A stretch of DNA of 64,000 bases, taken from positions 1 through 64,000 of the forward strand of contig NZ_UYZZ01000012.1 in NCBI RefSeq assembly GCF_900626095.1, in the 5' to 3' direction. Of the stretch, positions 35,351 through 44,690 are shown one piece after another. Each line of letters begins with the position of its first letter. Positions within the stretch are counted from its first letter, which is position 1. The stretch is from Clostridium rectalis. GTDB taxonomy: Bacteria; Bacillota; Clostridia; Clostridiales; Clostridiaceae. The notes under the pieces are model-generated. The model was not told the DNA's origin and made no database searches. It was given only the letters and a program-made list of their open reading frames with translations. A program made the translations under genes and the position numbers.

Positions 35351-36199
35351 CTATTCTTTTGAAAATAATACCTTACTTGTAGTTAAATCAAAATCACTTA
35401 TCTTCATAATTTCTTTTTTAAATACTAAACTTAATATTTTAGCTTTATATGCACCTGTATTACAATTAGGCAATTCAAAGGCACCTGATAACACCGTTTC
35501 TTCATCTGCTGTTTTTATAGTTATAGGTAATTTTTTCATTTGGATAGATTGATTTGTAGCATTTCTCATAACAAGAGTCATAAGCAAGCTGCCATCCTTA
35601 TATTGAGTCATTGTAAATACTGATAGACTTACTTGTCCATCTTCTAATTTAGGCAATGTACTTAGAAATTCATTGAAAGTATTAATTTCTTTACTATCCA
35701 TTCCTTCCGGAATTCCTTCCAACTCTATATCAACATACTTAACTGCAGTAGCGTCTCCTTCAAATACAACTTTCCAATCATTTTGAGGTATTTCCTCAAC
35801 AAAAACATTTTCCTTATTAAAATAAAATTTCCAAGGTCTTGCTGAATGCTCAGGAATATCACCCATTTTTCTTAAGTCAAAAATCTGATATGCTAGCCTT
35901 TCACCTTTAGAATTAATTATATATAAAGGTACTTCCTCAAAATTTATAGTTCTAGATAACCCATTAACAATATAAACTTTAACTTCTAAACTCTGTCCCT
36001 GATCAAAAGCATATACTCCTGATATATTAATCTGTCCCTCTTTTATTTCAGGTAATACTTCCTTCATTTCTTCTTCTAAATACTCCACCTGTACATCGGA
36101 TATTTTGTCCTTTTCATCTGAGGTTAAGTATAAATCTATATCAATTTTTTCTAAATCTTTGTGTATTGTAGTTACTATATCCTTGCTATTATTAACCAT
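35351..36199 (-). CDS. SLAP domain-containing protein (two repeats)
   Basis: A 282-residue protein with two tandem copies of the SLAP domain, at about 50-145 (LPEIKEGQINISGVYAFDQ...PEHSARPWKFYF) and about 188-270 (LPKLEDGQVSLSVFTMTQY...NTGAYKAKILSLVF). SLAP proteins are associated with accessory secretion and surface-layer assembly in Firmicutes. There is no signal peptide, so it probably acts inside the cell or at the inner membrane face. It is encoded 16 bases after the CWB2 gene, so it is likely co-transcribed with it. No secA2 lies in the window. A REP-like copy is read through in frame at 35988 (FDQGQSLEV). Confidence 0.78.
   Translation of the reverse strand: MVNNSKDIVTTIHKDLEKIDIDLYLTSDEKDKISDVQVEYLEEEMKEVLPEIKEGQINISGVYAFDQGQSLEVKVYIVNGLSRTINFEEVPLYIINSKGERLAYQIFDLRKMGDIPEHSARPWKFYFNKENVFVEEIPQNDWKVVFEGDATAVKYVDIELEGIPEGMDSKEINTFNEFLSTLPKLEDGQVSLSVFTMTQYKDGSLLMTLVMRNATNQSIQMKKLPITIKTADEETVLSGAFELPNCNTGAYKAKILSLVFKKEIMKISDFDLTTSKVLFSKE
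35988..36003 (-). repeat. REP-like motif inside the SLAP gene
   Basis: ATCAGGGACAGAGTTT on the gene's sense strand, encoding DQGQSL within SLAP repeat 1. It keeps the reading frame. Confidence 0.6.
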
Positions 36200-36215
36200 A
36201 ATTTTCCTCCGATTT

Positions 36216-37277
36216 CTACTGAATATCTATAATTTCAAGTTCATCTTGTGATATCTCTTCAGCTAACTTATTAAAATCTGCTTCAATTGTTTCCGATAAA
36301 ACTCCTGTACTTCCAACTAAAATAATATTTGTATTCTTACTCATATTATTTTTAACAAAGTTCTTTGAATTTAATATATCTTCCGATTTAGCTCCAAGTC
36401 CACTTAATACAACTGGAGATCCATCTTTTGCTGCTGCTGCAGAAGCTACTAATGCATCAGCGAAATTTTTTGAACTATCATTTCCACCGGCTGCTACATA
36501 CACTTTATCAAAAGAAAGACTTGGCTTAAAATAGCTAAGAACATTTATATTAGTTGCAAATCTATCTTTCCCTTGGGCTATTCTAGTTGCCCCAACTAAT
36601 TTTATAACTGAGTCTTTTAAAACCCCTGTCCCTCCTACTGCCATTATTTTTAATCCATTATTATCAATAACTTTTTTTACTGCTGGATCTATTGAATTTG
36701 AACTTGAGATTAAAACAGGAATCTCTAACTTTGCGGCAATAGACGCTACACTCAAAGCATCTGAATAACCGTCTTGTCCATTAACTAATATAGCTTGTTT
36801 AGATCCAGTTCTTTTAATTACTTCTTCTGCCACAACTGCATTTGTATCAAATCTATTTCCTCCGTCTTTAGCATAACGTACAACATTTAGTCCATTTGCT
36901 TTCAACTTAGCATATATTGTTGGCGTAACTACCCCTTCACCACCTACTATATATACATTCTTTGCTCCTAATTTTTGTATACTAGACAAAACTCCATCAC
37001 TTAACATATTTGATTCTGTTAATAAAATAGGTGCCCCTAATTTTTTAGCAAGTGGAGTTGCACTAACCGCATCTGCATATCCTTGTCCATTAACTAAAAT
37101 TACATTTTCTGCTGTCTTAAAGACACTTTCTGCCAAAATTTTAGCTGTAGCATACCTACTTTGTCCACCTATCCTATTTACAGAAGCAGCCTTAACATTT
37201 GTAAAACTTGCTCCTGATACTAATACTAATGACATGGCAATAGCACTACATAGCTTAATATATCTTTTCTTTAACAT
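36216..37277 (-). CDS. Cell wall-binding repeat 2 (CWB2) surface protein
   Basis: A secreted protein of 353 residues from ATG 37277 (RBS AAAGGGAGG). A signal peptide ends near FTNVKAA, then three CWB2 (cell wall binding type 2) repeats cover the rest. Each has the R-x-GG-x-RY/DRF-A-T start (RIGGQSRYATA, RYAKDGGNRFDTN, RIAQGKDRFATN), a VNGQ-YADA/SDA block and GG-GV. CWB2 triplets bind anionic wall polymers and anchor S-layer-type proteins in clostridia. Since the protein has little else, it may serve as an abundant wall-covering or adaptor protein. The SLAP gene follows at 16 bases. Confidence 0.92.
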   Translation of the reverse strand: MLKKRYIKLCSAIAMSLVLVSGASFTNVKAASVNRIGGQSRYATAKILAESVFKTAENVILVNGQGYADAVSATPLAKKLGAPILLTESNMLSDGVLSSIQKLGAKNVYIVGGEGVVTPTIYAKLKANGLNVVRYAKDGGNRFDTNAVVAEEVIKRTGSKQAILVNGQDGYSDALSVASIAAKLEIPVLISSSNSIDPAVKKVIDNNGLKIMAVGGTGVLKDSVIKLVGATRIAQGKDRFATNINVLSYFKPSLSFDKVYVAAGGNDSSKNFADALVASAAAAKDGSPVVLSGLGAKSEDILNSKNFVKNNMSKNTNIILVGSTGVLSETIEADFNKLAEEISQDELEIIDIQ

Positions 37278-37316
37278 AATTATACCTCCCTTTATATACA
37301 ACCAATTTTTATTCAT

Positions 37317-37617
37317 TATATAATATAATTGTTTAATAGATATTTCTTATTTTCCAAAAAATAAAATGCATCAAAAACTATTTCAATTCAAACTGCCTAA
37401 TTTACACAAACCAACAGGTATCATTATTGGCTTATGATTTATTTATAATATATAAATTTAAGATTTTATATATTAGTGTATTGGTATATTCGCTACATTA
37501 TCACTTTTAAACTAAAATTTACAAATCATACACTTCTATTGTAACAAATTATGATAAATATTAAAATACTATATTTAAATATTTAATAATTTTATATCTT
37601 ATTTTGTAAATATTAAC
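37317..37617. other. Intergenic region upstream of the CWB2 gene
   Basis: About 300 AT-rich bases, presumably carrying the CWB2 promoter. No ORF, hairpin or repeat stands out. The REP-like copy at 37618 marks its right end. Confidence 0.45.
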
Positions 37618-37632
37618 AGACCTGTCCCTAAT
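37618..37632 (-). repeat. REP-like motif directly after a stop codon
   Basis: Minus-strand ATTAGGGACAGGTCT, starting at the last base of the SbsA-Ig gene's stop codon. The GAGC part is replaced by GGTC. Confidence 0.55.
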
Positions 37633-38321
37633 TATTCTATTCTAATACTTACATTTTTACTACTAGAACTAACATTTAACCTTCCCATTCCTATCAATAA
37701 TTTTCCATCTATACCATAAAAATATATATTAGTATTTTCTTTATCTATAATAGTTATAGCTGAGTTTCCTACATCAATTAATGTATTACTATTTTCAACC
37801 TTATACTTTTTTATATTTTTATTATTAGTAGACTTTATTGTTATAGATTTAAGAATAGAAATTACTGGTGATACATTTACCTCACACTCTGCTAAATAAT
37901 TTTTGTTATTTTCCTCATTATTACTCTCTTCATTAATAATATGAAATTTAATTTTTCCTTTCTGCTTCAACTTAACCCCATTAATAGCTCTTAACCCATC
38001 ATTTATAGTTAACGTATAATCTTCACCTAGCTTATACCCTTCTTTAGGAGGTCTTATCTCTAAACTCTCTTTATCAGTTAATAAGGCTATTTTAACACCA
38101 ATCTTATCTCCACTTTCATCTTGAACTAATATAGAATCTTCAATAGTGCTTTTGTCTAACTCATCATTAAAGGTTATTGTCCAAACCTTATTTTCTCCTA
38201 CATTTTTTTCAGGAAATGTTTTTATATCATCTAAAGCATATGCATTTGGAATGAAATAGATAAACACACTAAAAGCAAAAATTCCTATTAAGTATATCCT
38301 TTTATATCTACTACTTCTCAA
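37632..38321 (-). CDS. Secreted SbsA Ig-like domain protein, copy B
   Basis: A 229-residue secreted protein starting at TTG 38321, eight bases after GGGGG. A signal peptide (about 7-29, ending ANAYA) precedes an SbsA Ig-like domain (Big_5) at about 34-135: NKVWTITFNDELDKSTIEDSILVQDESG...IRPPKEGYKLGEDYTLTINDGLRAINGVKL. A second beta-rich part contains NVSPVISILKSITIKST. It is paralogous to the protein at 44688-45404, and each lies directly downstream of a large DUF5050 gene. A role as an accessory of that large protein is inferred. Confidence 0.8.
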   Translation of the reverse strand: MRSSRYKRIYLIGIFAFSVFIYFIPNAYALDDIKTFPEKNVGENKVWTITFNDELDKSTIEDSILVQDESGDKIGVKIALLTDKESLEIRPPKEGYKLGEDYTLTINDGLRAINGVKLKQKGKIKFHIINEESNNEENNKNYLAECEVNVSPVISILKSITIKSTNNKNIKKYKVENSNTLIDVGNSAITIIDKENTNIYFYGIDGKLLIGMGRLNVSSSSKNVSIRIE

Positions 38322-38395
38322 ATTAAGTACCCCCTTTAATTCTATTTCTATATTGATTTTTAAAGAAAACTAATATACTTTTATTAATTTAATAT

Positions 38396-38410
38396 AAGCC
38401 CTGTCCCTAA
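38396..38410 (-). repeat. REP-like motif between surface genes
   Basis: Minus-strand TTAGGGACAGGGCTT, one change in the core (AGGGC for AGAGC). It lies in the spacer between the large DUF5050 gene and the SbsA-Ig gene. Confidence 0.65.
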
Positions 38411-38493
38411 AAATATAAGCAGTTGACACTACTATTTAAACAGTATCATCTAAATTATTAAAATTAAAAATTTAATTTTATAAAAAAGAAATA

Positions 38494-41400
38494 TTATTTA
38501 TTTTTGATATAGTTATCTGTAACAATTTTGTCTAAAAATTTTATAATTTGACCCTTAGAATTCACTTCACATAAACCTATATGTTGCCCTGTCCCCGAAT
38601 TTACTATAATATCTTTACCAGATTCATAATCGTAAACAACATATTTATCATAAGTACTTCCTATTTTTTGTTTATTTATAGGAACTTTTATTTTATTAAT
38701 TTTATCTCCTATTATTATCTTTAATGAATTTCCTTTACCTGGAGAATAATTTATTTTTGTACTGCCAATCTCTTTACCTGGTTTAAATGTATATCCCGTT
38801 ACAGTTTTTGGCGCCTTAATATCCACAGTACATATTGTTCCAGGTAAATACATACCTTTTGCTCTATATCTAACCAATATATTATTGGTTGGATTTACTT
38901 TATACACCGACAACTGTAATTGCTTAGAATTAGTAGGGACCTTTGTCCATCTATTACCTTTATCTAAACTATACTCCATATCACCATTTACTCCTTTCAA
39001 AATTAAGTTATTACCTGAAAGAGTAAATGAAACTTCCTTTGGAGTATTTTTATTAGATTTAAAAGGTATTTTTACAGATTCAGAAGGTGTATAAATAATC
39101 TTATTATTAATATAAGATTTTTTTCTCACAAGAATATATTTGTATTTACTTAATACTTTTCCGTCTACATCTTGTACTGCATTTGTGTTAATCCAATGAT
39201 TTCCTCCATCTATACTATACTCACACTTACCTAAATTACCTCCTTTAAATACTATTCCTATCTTATTTTCATTATTATTTTGGGATTTTAAGTAAATTTT
39301 AATTTCTGTAGGTTTATTTCCTTGACTTTTTAACTTTATAACCTTTGTCTCGGACTTTGGATTCTCTGAGGTTGCTGGCACTCTTATACTTATTTTCTTC
39401 TTGTTAAACATTTCTTTTATATATTGATCTGGTAAAATAAATCTTTTATTATCATCACTTTTAATACTTTTCCATCCACTACCAACATTATATTGCATAA
39501 TATTAATATTATAGTTTCCACCCGCAACTAATTGAAACTTTCCCTTTACAATTTCTAGACTAACACTTGGAGCATTACATATATCTCTAATGTCATCCTT
39601 TGTAATAACTAAATCCACAAATTTTATTACCTGTCCCTTAGAATCCACCTCAAACAAACCCACATGTCTTCCAGCTTCTAAAACATTAATATCCTTTCCT
39701 GATTTATAATCTATAACATCATATCCATTATAATTGCCATTTATTATCTGTTTATGTAAAGGAACTTTTATAGCTTCACTTTTATCTCCTATCACAATTT
39801 TTAATCTATTTCCTACCTCTGGGCAATAAATTATTTTAGATGTTCCAATGCTCTGTCCCTTATTTATACTATACCCTTCTATAGAATTAGCAGCTTTAAT
39901 ATCTATTACATAAGGTTTACTTGGCATATATATACCATGGGCCTTGTACCTCACAAATATATCATTATCTGAACTAACCTTATTTAAGTCTAATTGCACA
40001 TCATCAGTTTCCCAAACTCCTATCCAGCTTTCCCCTTTATCTAAACTATACTCCATAGCATTACTTAATCCACGTAAACTACCATTTGCAATGTCAAACT
40101 TAACTTCTGATGGAATATTATCATTACTTCTAATTCCCATTTTTATTTTCTCTGAAGGAGCATAGATTACATCATTATTTACATATGCCCTTTTTCTAGC
40201 CAAAATATCTCCACATTCTATTAGTTTTTTAGCATCAACGCTTTCTATTGTGCTTGAATCGAGCCATCCATCTCCTCCATCCACACTATATTCATAGTTT
40301 TCTAAATTACTACCTGTAATTTCAACTGTTATTTTATCATCTTTAATATTTTCTGATTTTAAATTCACTTTTAAACCCTTTGGTTTATCCAATTGTTCTT
40401 TTAATTTTATTACCTTAACTTGAGAAGCAGGGTTTCCTCCCATCTCGGGTATTCTTACACTTATTCCTTTATTAACATACATTTGTTCTGCATACTTATC
40501 TGGTAATACAAACCTAGTTTTATCAGCAGTTATTATATTTTCCCATTCTATTCCAACATTAAACTGTACTACCGTTATATCATTATCATCACCTGAAACT
40601 AATTGAAACTTATTATCTACAAGTTTTAAATTAACATTAGGCAAATTGCCAATATCAGTATCATGTTTAACATTAAATATTAGAGTGTTCTTGTCTTCAT
40701 CAACAGCTCCATTTAATAAATTGATAACTGTAAATTTTAATGTATAAGTTCCATTGATATCAATTTTAGATCCCTTATAATATTTGTTATTAATGTCTGA
40801 ATCTAATTTTACTTCCTCTAATGGCATATGAACATATTCTCCATCATTAGTCTTAATTTGTGCAGAAATGTTAACCTTTTGATTTCCTTCAATAAATGGA
40901 GTAACCTCTTTGTATATACCTTCATTAGCTAAAATGCCCCCATCTTTTCCTAACTCATCAATGGTGTGAATTGGTATATTAATACTTTCGGTTCTATCAA
41001 CAATAAAATATTTAACATTAGGTACAAAAACACCTGTATCCTTATTTTTAATTCTAACAGTTAATTTATATAAACCCTCTTGATTAATGCTCTGTCCCTC
41101 ATTTATCTGAACTTTTGATGAGTTTTCAAATCCATCTTTAAACTTAAAGGGATCATCATTAGTGGAATTATTATCTCCAAGCATTCCCATGTTCCACTTA
41201 TTAGACAAGTCATATTGCCTTGCTGCATTAACCCTCCCTTCACTCCAACCATTCTTTAAATCCAAAATCTCTTTAGGTAGTTCAAGCCTTTGGAGTATCA
41301 TTTCTAGCTCTGTCCCAGATGTTTTATTACAAACAGGTGTAGCTTTATAGTATATATCTATATTTTTATTTAAGTCTCCTTTATCTTCTTTAATAAAAAT

Positions 41401-44400
41401 ATCTATTGGTGATGGCATCTCATTATTAACTTTAAATTTAACTACAGTTACACCAGTACCCGTTCTTCCGTTCACTGTCATAGTTTCCGTTAATACTACA
41501 GCATAAATCTTATCAATTTCAAAAATATATTTATCTTCCTTGTCTTTCTTATCCACCTCTAATTCCTGTCCATTACTTATACTTATTTCCGAAACATTTT
41601 CCCACTCTCTTGGATCTTCATTATCATCATATAATTTAACTTCTGCCCTAATATTTTTATTAATTGAATCCCAACTAGGTTTAGGTTTTTTATCCTTGGA
41701 GTAGACTTCCCCATCGTTTATCCCAGTTAAGACCGGGGGCTGAAATAATGAATAAGCTCTTGGTTTACTACTTAAAGTTGGTCCATTATCTTTAGTCCTT
41801 ATCCAAACCTGCATATAACTATTTATCATTATAGAGGTTGATCCATCACTACAATTTTTCCACTGATCTATACTAGTTGGAGGAGTCATCCCATCCCCTG
41901 TATCGTAAGCATATTGCATATCTTTAGTAGTACCTAGTATAGTGCCGGATTTATAATCGATAGCAACATATTGAGAAATTTTTCCTCTACTTATTACCAC
42001 TCTCTCTGATAAATCACTATTGCTACTCTCTAACTCTGAGGCTTTAACTATTCTAAATGCTAAGTCCTTCCCCTCATTTGCATCAATCTTTTCGCCAAAC
42101 TTAACATCATTTTCAAATTTTACAACCCCACCATCTTTTACAGTAATACCAAACTTTATAGGACAAACCTTTCCAGACTCTGATATCTTACCATCTCCAG
42201 GATTATTCCATTCTACATTCTCGTCATCAATTATAGAAGCATCATATAAATACCCAATATATTTACCCTCATTCAAGCCATCTATATCATTATTTTCCGC
42301 ATCTATTTTAAAACCCACTGGTGCCTCTGCTTGGTATGATACAACTAATTTTTCACTCTCACATTTATCCTGTTTGGTTAAAGTTACATATAATCTACCC
42401 CCATCTTTTTTCAAATCCAATCCCTTTATTAAAACGGTTCCATCCTCTGAAGCTTTTCCTAATATACCCTTAGAATTCTCTTCCTTATATACTTTTACAA
42501 TATCTCCTTTATCTAAATTATATACCTTTACGTAGTCTGATTTTCCAGGTAAATTCCTAACTTCAACATCTTTAGTACTAACCCCCTTAGAACCCAATTC
42601 TATTTGTAAAGATACTTTATTCCCATATCCTAAAATACATCCCGTATAAGTATAAATTCCATTTTTTATTATAGGTTTATCTTTATTCCAATTTACTACT
42701 AACTCTCTGATAGATCCATCATTCATTATAGCGGAAATCCTTTCTGGGAAATTAAAATTTTCTAAATTATCCACCGTAATTTTAGGGAAATTCTGTATTT
42801 TAGAAACTTTTCCATCTAATTTTGGTTTTTTAACAGCCTCGCTTTTTGAAGCTCCGTCCCTTTCTAAAGCTATTCTACTTAGCTTGTTTGATTTCATATA
42901 ATAGACAAATCCTTTGCTCATATCCACATTAGATTCGTCTGTATTTATTAAGTTTATAAAATCCACTGTTCCATTGCATATTTTATATCCATTCCCATAA
43001 ATATCAGATTTATATAGCTTCCCTCCATCTACATAACTTTTATAATATATATTTCCACCTTCATCTACTAAAAAATTTGACATCTTTTCTTTAATAGATA
43101 TTATATTATTTTCATTTCCATTTTTAGGGACATTGCTTATTACATCAATAGAGTGATTTGTTTCTGGGTTGTTTTTGTTATTATATAACTTACCATCTGA
43201 GGATACATAATATATGTTCGTTTCAGAAACAGCATTTATACAACTAGCTGAAATACCACTTAATTTAACGGGTTTTTCGGAAGCATTATCTAATTTTAAT
43301 GAATACAACTTGTTTCCATCTGAAACATTGCTATAAATTATGGATTTCCCTGCTAAACTTAACTCCTTAACGGAATGTGTGGTCAATGCCTTCTTCTCTT
43401 TATTATTTATTACATAAACCTTTGCCCCATCGGAATGATTTATATAATAAATACTTTCACCCACTACATTTATACAAGATACCATATCCTTTGTAATTCT
43501 CTGTCTCCCAGTTCCATCAAATCTAACTTTATACATAGCTCCATTATCATCATAATTACTATAATAAACCCAATCTCCCACTACATTTATATATTTAGCA
43601 CTATCCTCACATATAATATAATCCTCTATTCCAGATACACTTTTTTTATATAACTTATTCTTGTCTGCTGAATTAGAATAATAAATCCATTTTTTGTCTT
43701 TGTCTACAGTAACAAATCCGTTATTTACAATATTTCCAGCTAAATTACCCGTTAAAAACATATCTTCTCCAAAATTAGATTCTGTAGATTTAAGTTCTAC
43801 AGACTGCTCTTTAATGCCTGATTTGTTATCTATATCAAAGTAAAATGTTCCAAACATCACAGCTTTTTTATTTTTATCGTATATAGTTATTCTTTTCAGT
43901 GTTTCAGTAGAATTTAAATAGGTCAAAGTATCATTTATAGCTATAATACTATTAATATCTGACTCACCTTCTGAAACTGTATAATATGCTGCGTTATTTA
44001 TTCCAGTTATATTTTTAATTTTTACTTGGATCAAATTAATACCTTTAAACTCTGTAAAATCATTATAGTTTATACTTAAAACAACATTTCCCACTTTAGT
44101 ATCTTCAGATACGTTAGTGTTAATATATTTATTATCTTCTCCTGCAACATATATAGTGGAATTACCATCCTTATCAAAATTTGTTAAAACATTTCCCGCT
44201 TTTAATATTAAGTCTCTTTCCGAAATATTATCTCCTGTAAACATATCCTGTGCATTGCCTTCTTTGTCTATAAAAAACATTGCCTCCAAATTATTCATCA
44301 AGCGTTGATTTATTAAATCAATATGAGATTTGATATAATCCATACTAAACACTTGATTCCCTGCCATAATTGAACCATTGGTATTTCTAGGTAACTCCGC

Positions 44401-44466
44401 ATATACAGTAGTTCCTATTCCTAGAACAATAGCTGCAGTTGCAACTAACATCTTTGTTTTTTTCAT
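38494..44466 (-). CDS. Giant secreted DUF5050/Ig-like surface protein, 1990 aa
   Basis: Starts at ATG 44466 (TTGGAGGGGAATAT). A signal peptide ends near TTVYAEL. Residues of about 240-550 form repeated DUF5050-type units of roughly 40 residues (WVYYSNYDDNGAMYKVRFDG), probably a beta-propeller. An Ig-like Big_4 segment follows (LENFNFPERISAIMNDGSIRELVVNW), then a long series of beta-rich domains. The last third is a tandem duplication of about 350 residues (SVDGGDGWLDSS in one copy, SIDGGNHWINTN in the other). No LPXTG, SLH or CWB2 anchor is visible, so attachment is unclear. It carries five or more REP-like motifs in frame. Its paralogue lies at 45481-48354. It is a probable adhesin or matrix protein. 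Confidence 0.8.
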   Translation of the reverse strand: MKKTKMLVATAAIVLGIGTTVYAELPRNTNGSIMAGNQVFSMDYIKSHIDLINQRLMNNLEAMFFIDKEGNAQDMFTGDNISERDLILKAGNVLTNFDKDGNSTIYVAGEDNKYINTNVSEDTKVGNVVLSINYNDFTEFKGINLIQVKIKNITGINNAAYYTVSEGESDINSIIAINDTLTYLNSTETLKRITIYDKNKKAVMFGTFYFDIDNKSGIKEQSVELKSTESNFGEDMFLTGNLAGNIVNNGFVTVDKDKKWIYYSNSADKNKLYKKSVSGIEDYIICEDSAKYINVVGDWVYYSNYDDNGAMYKVRFDGTGRQRITKDMVSCINVVGESIYYINHSDGAKVYVINNKEKKALTTHSVKELSLAGKSIIYSNVSDGNKLYSLKLDNASEKPVKLSGISASCINAVSETNIYYVSSDGKLYNNKNNPETNHSIDVISNVPKNGNENNIISIKEKMSNFLVDEGGNIYYKSYVDGGKLYKSDIYGNGYKICNGTVDFINLINTDESNVDMSKGFVYYMKSNKLSRIALERDGASKSEAVKKPKLDGKVSKIQNFPKITVDNLENFNFPERISAIMNDGSIRELVVNWNKDKPIIKNGIYTYTGCILGYGNKVSLQIELGSKGVSTKDVEVRNLPGKSDYVKVYNLDKGDIVKVYKEENSKGILGKASEDGTVLIKGLDLKKDGGRLYVTLTKQDKCESEKLVVSYQAEAPVGFKIDAENNDIDGLNEGKYIGYLYDASIIDDENVEWNNPGDGKISESGKVCPIKFGITVKDGGVVKFENDVKFGEKIDANEGKDLAFRIVKASELESSNSDLSERVVISRGKISQYVAIDYKSGTILGTTKDMQYAYDTGDGMTPPTSIDQWKNCSDGSTSIMINSYMQVWIRTKDNGPTLSSKPRAYSLFQPPVLTGINDGEVYSKDKKPKPSWDSINKNIRAEVKLYDDNEDPREWENVSEISISNGQELEVDKKDKEDKYIFEIDKIYAVVLTETMTVNGRTGTGVTVVKFKVNNEMPSPIDIFIKEDKGDLNKNIDIYYKATPVCNKTSGTELEMILQRLELPKEILDLKNGWSEGRVNAARQYDLSNKWNMGMLGDNNSTNDDPFKFKDGFENSSKVQINEGQSINQEGLYKLTVRIKNKDTGVFVPNVKYFIVDRTESINIPIHTIDELGKDGGILANEGIYKEVTPFIEGNQKVNISAQIKTNDGEYVHMPLEEVKLDSDINNKYYKGSKIDINGTYTLKFTVINLLNGAVDEDKNTLIFNVKHDTDIGNLPNVNLKLVDNKFQLVSGDDNDITVVQFNVGIEWENIITADKTRFVLPDKYAEQMYVNKGISVRIPEMGGNPASQVKVIKLKEQLDKPKGLKVNLKSENIKDDKITVEITGSNLENYEYSVDGGDGWLDSSTIESVDAKKLIECGDILARKRAYVNNDVIYAPSEKIKMGIRSNDNIPSEVKFDIANGSLRGLSNAMEYSLDKGESWIGVWETDDVQLDLNKVSSDNDIFVRYKAHGIYMPSKPYVIDIKAANSIEGYSINKGQSIGTSKIIYCPEVGNRLKIVIGDKSEAIKVPLHKQIINGNYNGYDVIDYKSGKDINVLEAGRHVGLFEVDSKGQVIKFVDLVITKDDIRDICNAPSVSLEIVKGKFQLVAGGNYNINIMQYNVGSGWKSIKSDDNKRFILPDQYIKEMFNKKKISIRVPATSENPKSETKVIKLKSQGNKPTEIKIYLKSQNNNENKIGIVFKGGNLGKCEYSIDGGNHWINTNAVQDVDGKVLSKYKYILVRKKSYINNKIIYTPSESVKIPFKSNKNTPKEVSFTLSGNNLILKGVNGDMEYSLDKGNRWTKVPTNSKQLQLSVYKVNPTNNILVRYRAKGMYLPGTICTVDIKAPKTVTGYTFKPGKEIGSTKINYSPGKGNSLKIIIGDKINKIKVPINKQKIGSTYDKYVVYDYESGKDIIVNSGTGQHIGLCEVNSKGQIIKFLDKIVTDNYIKNK
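38585..38600 (-). repeat. REP-like motif in the giant gene (weak)
   Basis: ATTCGGGGACAGGGCA in gene sense, reading NSGTGQ. The aligned site in the other internal repeat is one codon shorter and lacks the motif. Confidence 0.4.
39848..39862 (-). repeat. REP-like motif in the giant gene
   Basis: TAAGGGACAGAGCAT in gene sense, reading NKGQSIG. The aligned position in the other internal repeat reads KPGKEIG and lacks the motif, with no length change. Confidence 0.7.
41087..41101 (-). repeat. REP-like motif in the giant gene
   Basis: TGAGGGACAGAGCAT in gene sense, reading NEGQSI. It shares AGGGACAGAGCATT with the copy at 39848. Confidence 0.7.
41305..41319 (-). repeat. REP-like motif in the giant gene
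   Basis: TCTGGGACAGAGCTA in gene sense, reading SGTEL in a different frame from the neighbouring copies. Confidence 0.6.
42849..42863 (-). repeat. REP-like motif in the giant gene
   Basis: AAAGGGACGGAGCTT in gene sense, reading ERDGASK. The same peptide core RDGASK arises from a copy in the VanZ gene at 50877. Confidence 0.75.
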
Positions 44467-44654
44467 ATATTCCCCTCCAAGTTTTATAGTAAACATTGCA
44501 TCTTTAAACAATTTATTCTTATATTCGAGTATTTTTAACAAATCACTAGGAAAATTAAGTAAATTTTTCGCATTTTTCTAATAAATATTAGTTTTTATTT
44601 TACCTATATTAATTTTTTTACAATATAAACGCCCAAAATTAGGTTAAAATACAA

Positions 44655-44690
44655 AAAACTGTATGGATATTTAATCCATACAGTTTTTTA
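44655..44690 (-). terminator. Terminator of the upstream SbsA-Ig gene
   Basis: AAAAACTGTATGGAT and ATCCATACAGTTTTT form a long perfect stem 1-2 bases from the stop at 44688. It separates this gene from the giant surface gene. Confidence 0.9.

Larger units (their letters stand above)
38497..40645 (-). repeat. Intragenic tandem duplication of about 1.07 kb in the giant surface gene
   Basis: Segments of about 40645-39580 and 39575-38497 encode aligned repeats. The first reads FQLVSGDDNDITVVQFNVG and the second FQLVAGGNYNINIMQYNVG, and they stay parallel to IKFVDLVITKDDI versus IKFLDKIVTDNYI. Divergence is clear at the protein level, so the duplication is not very recent. Confidence 0.85.

Noticed and set aside
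36606-36620. CCTGTCCCTCC in the CWB2 gene as a REP-like copy
   Set aside because: It encodes the conserved GGTGV of the CWB2 repeat and does not match the GAGC half of the motif.
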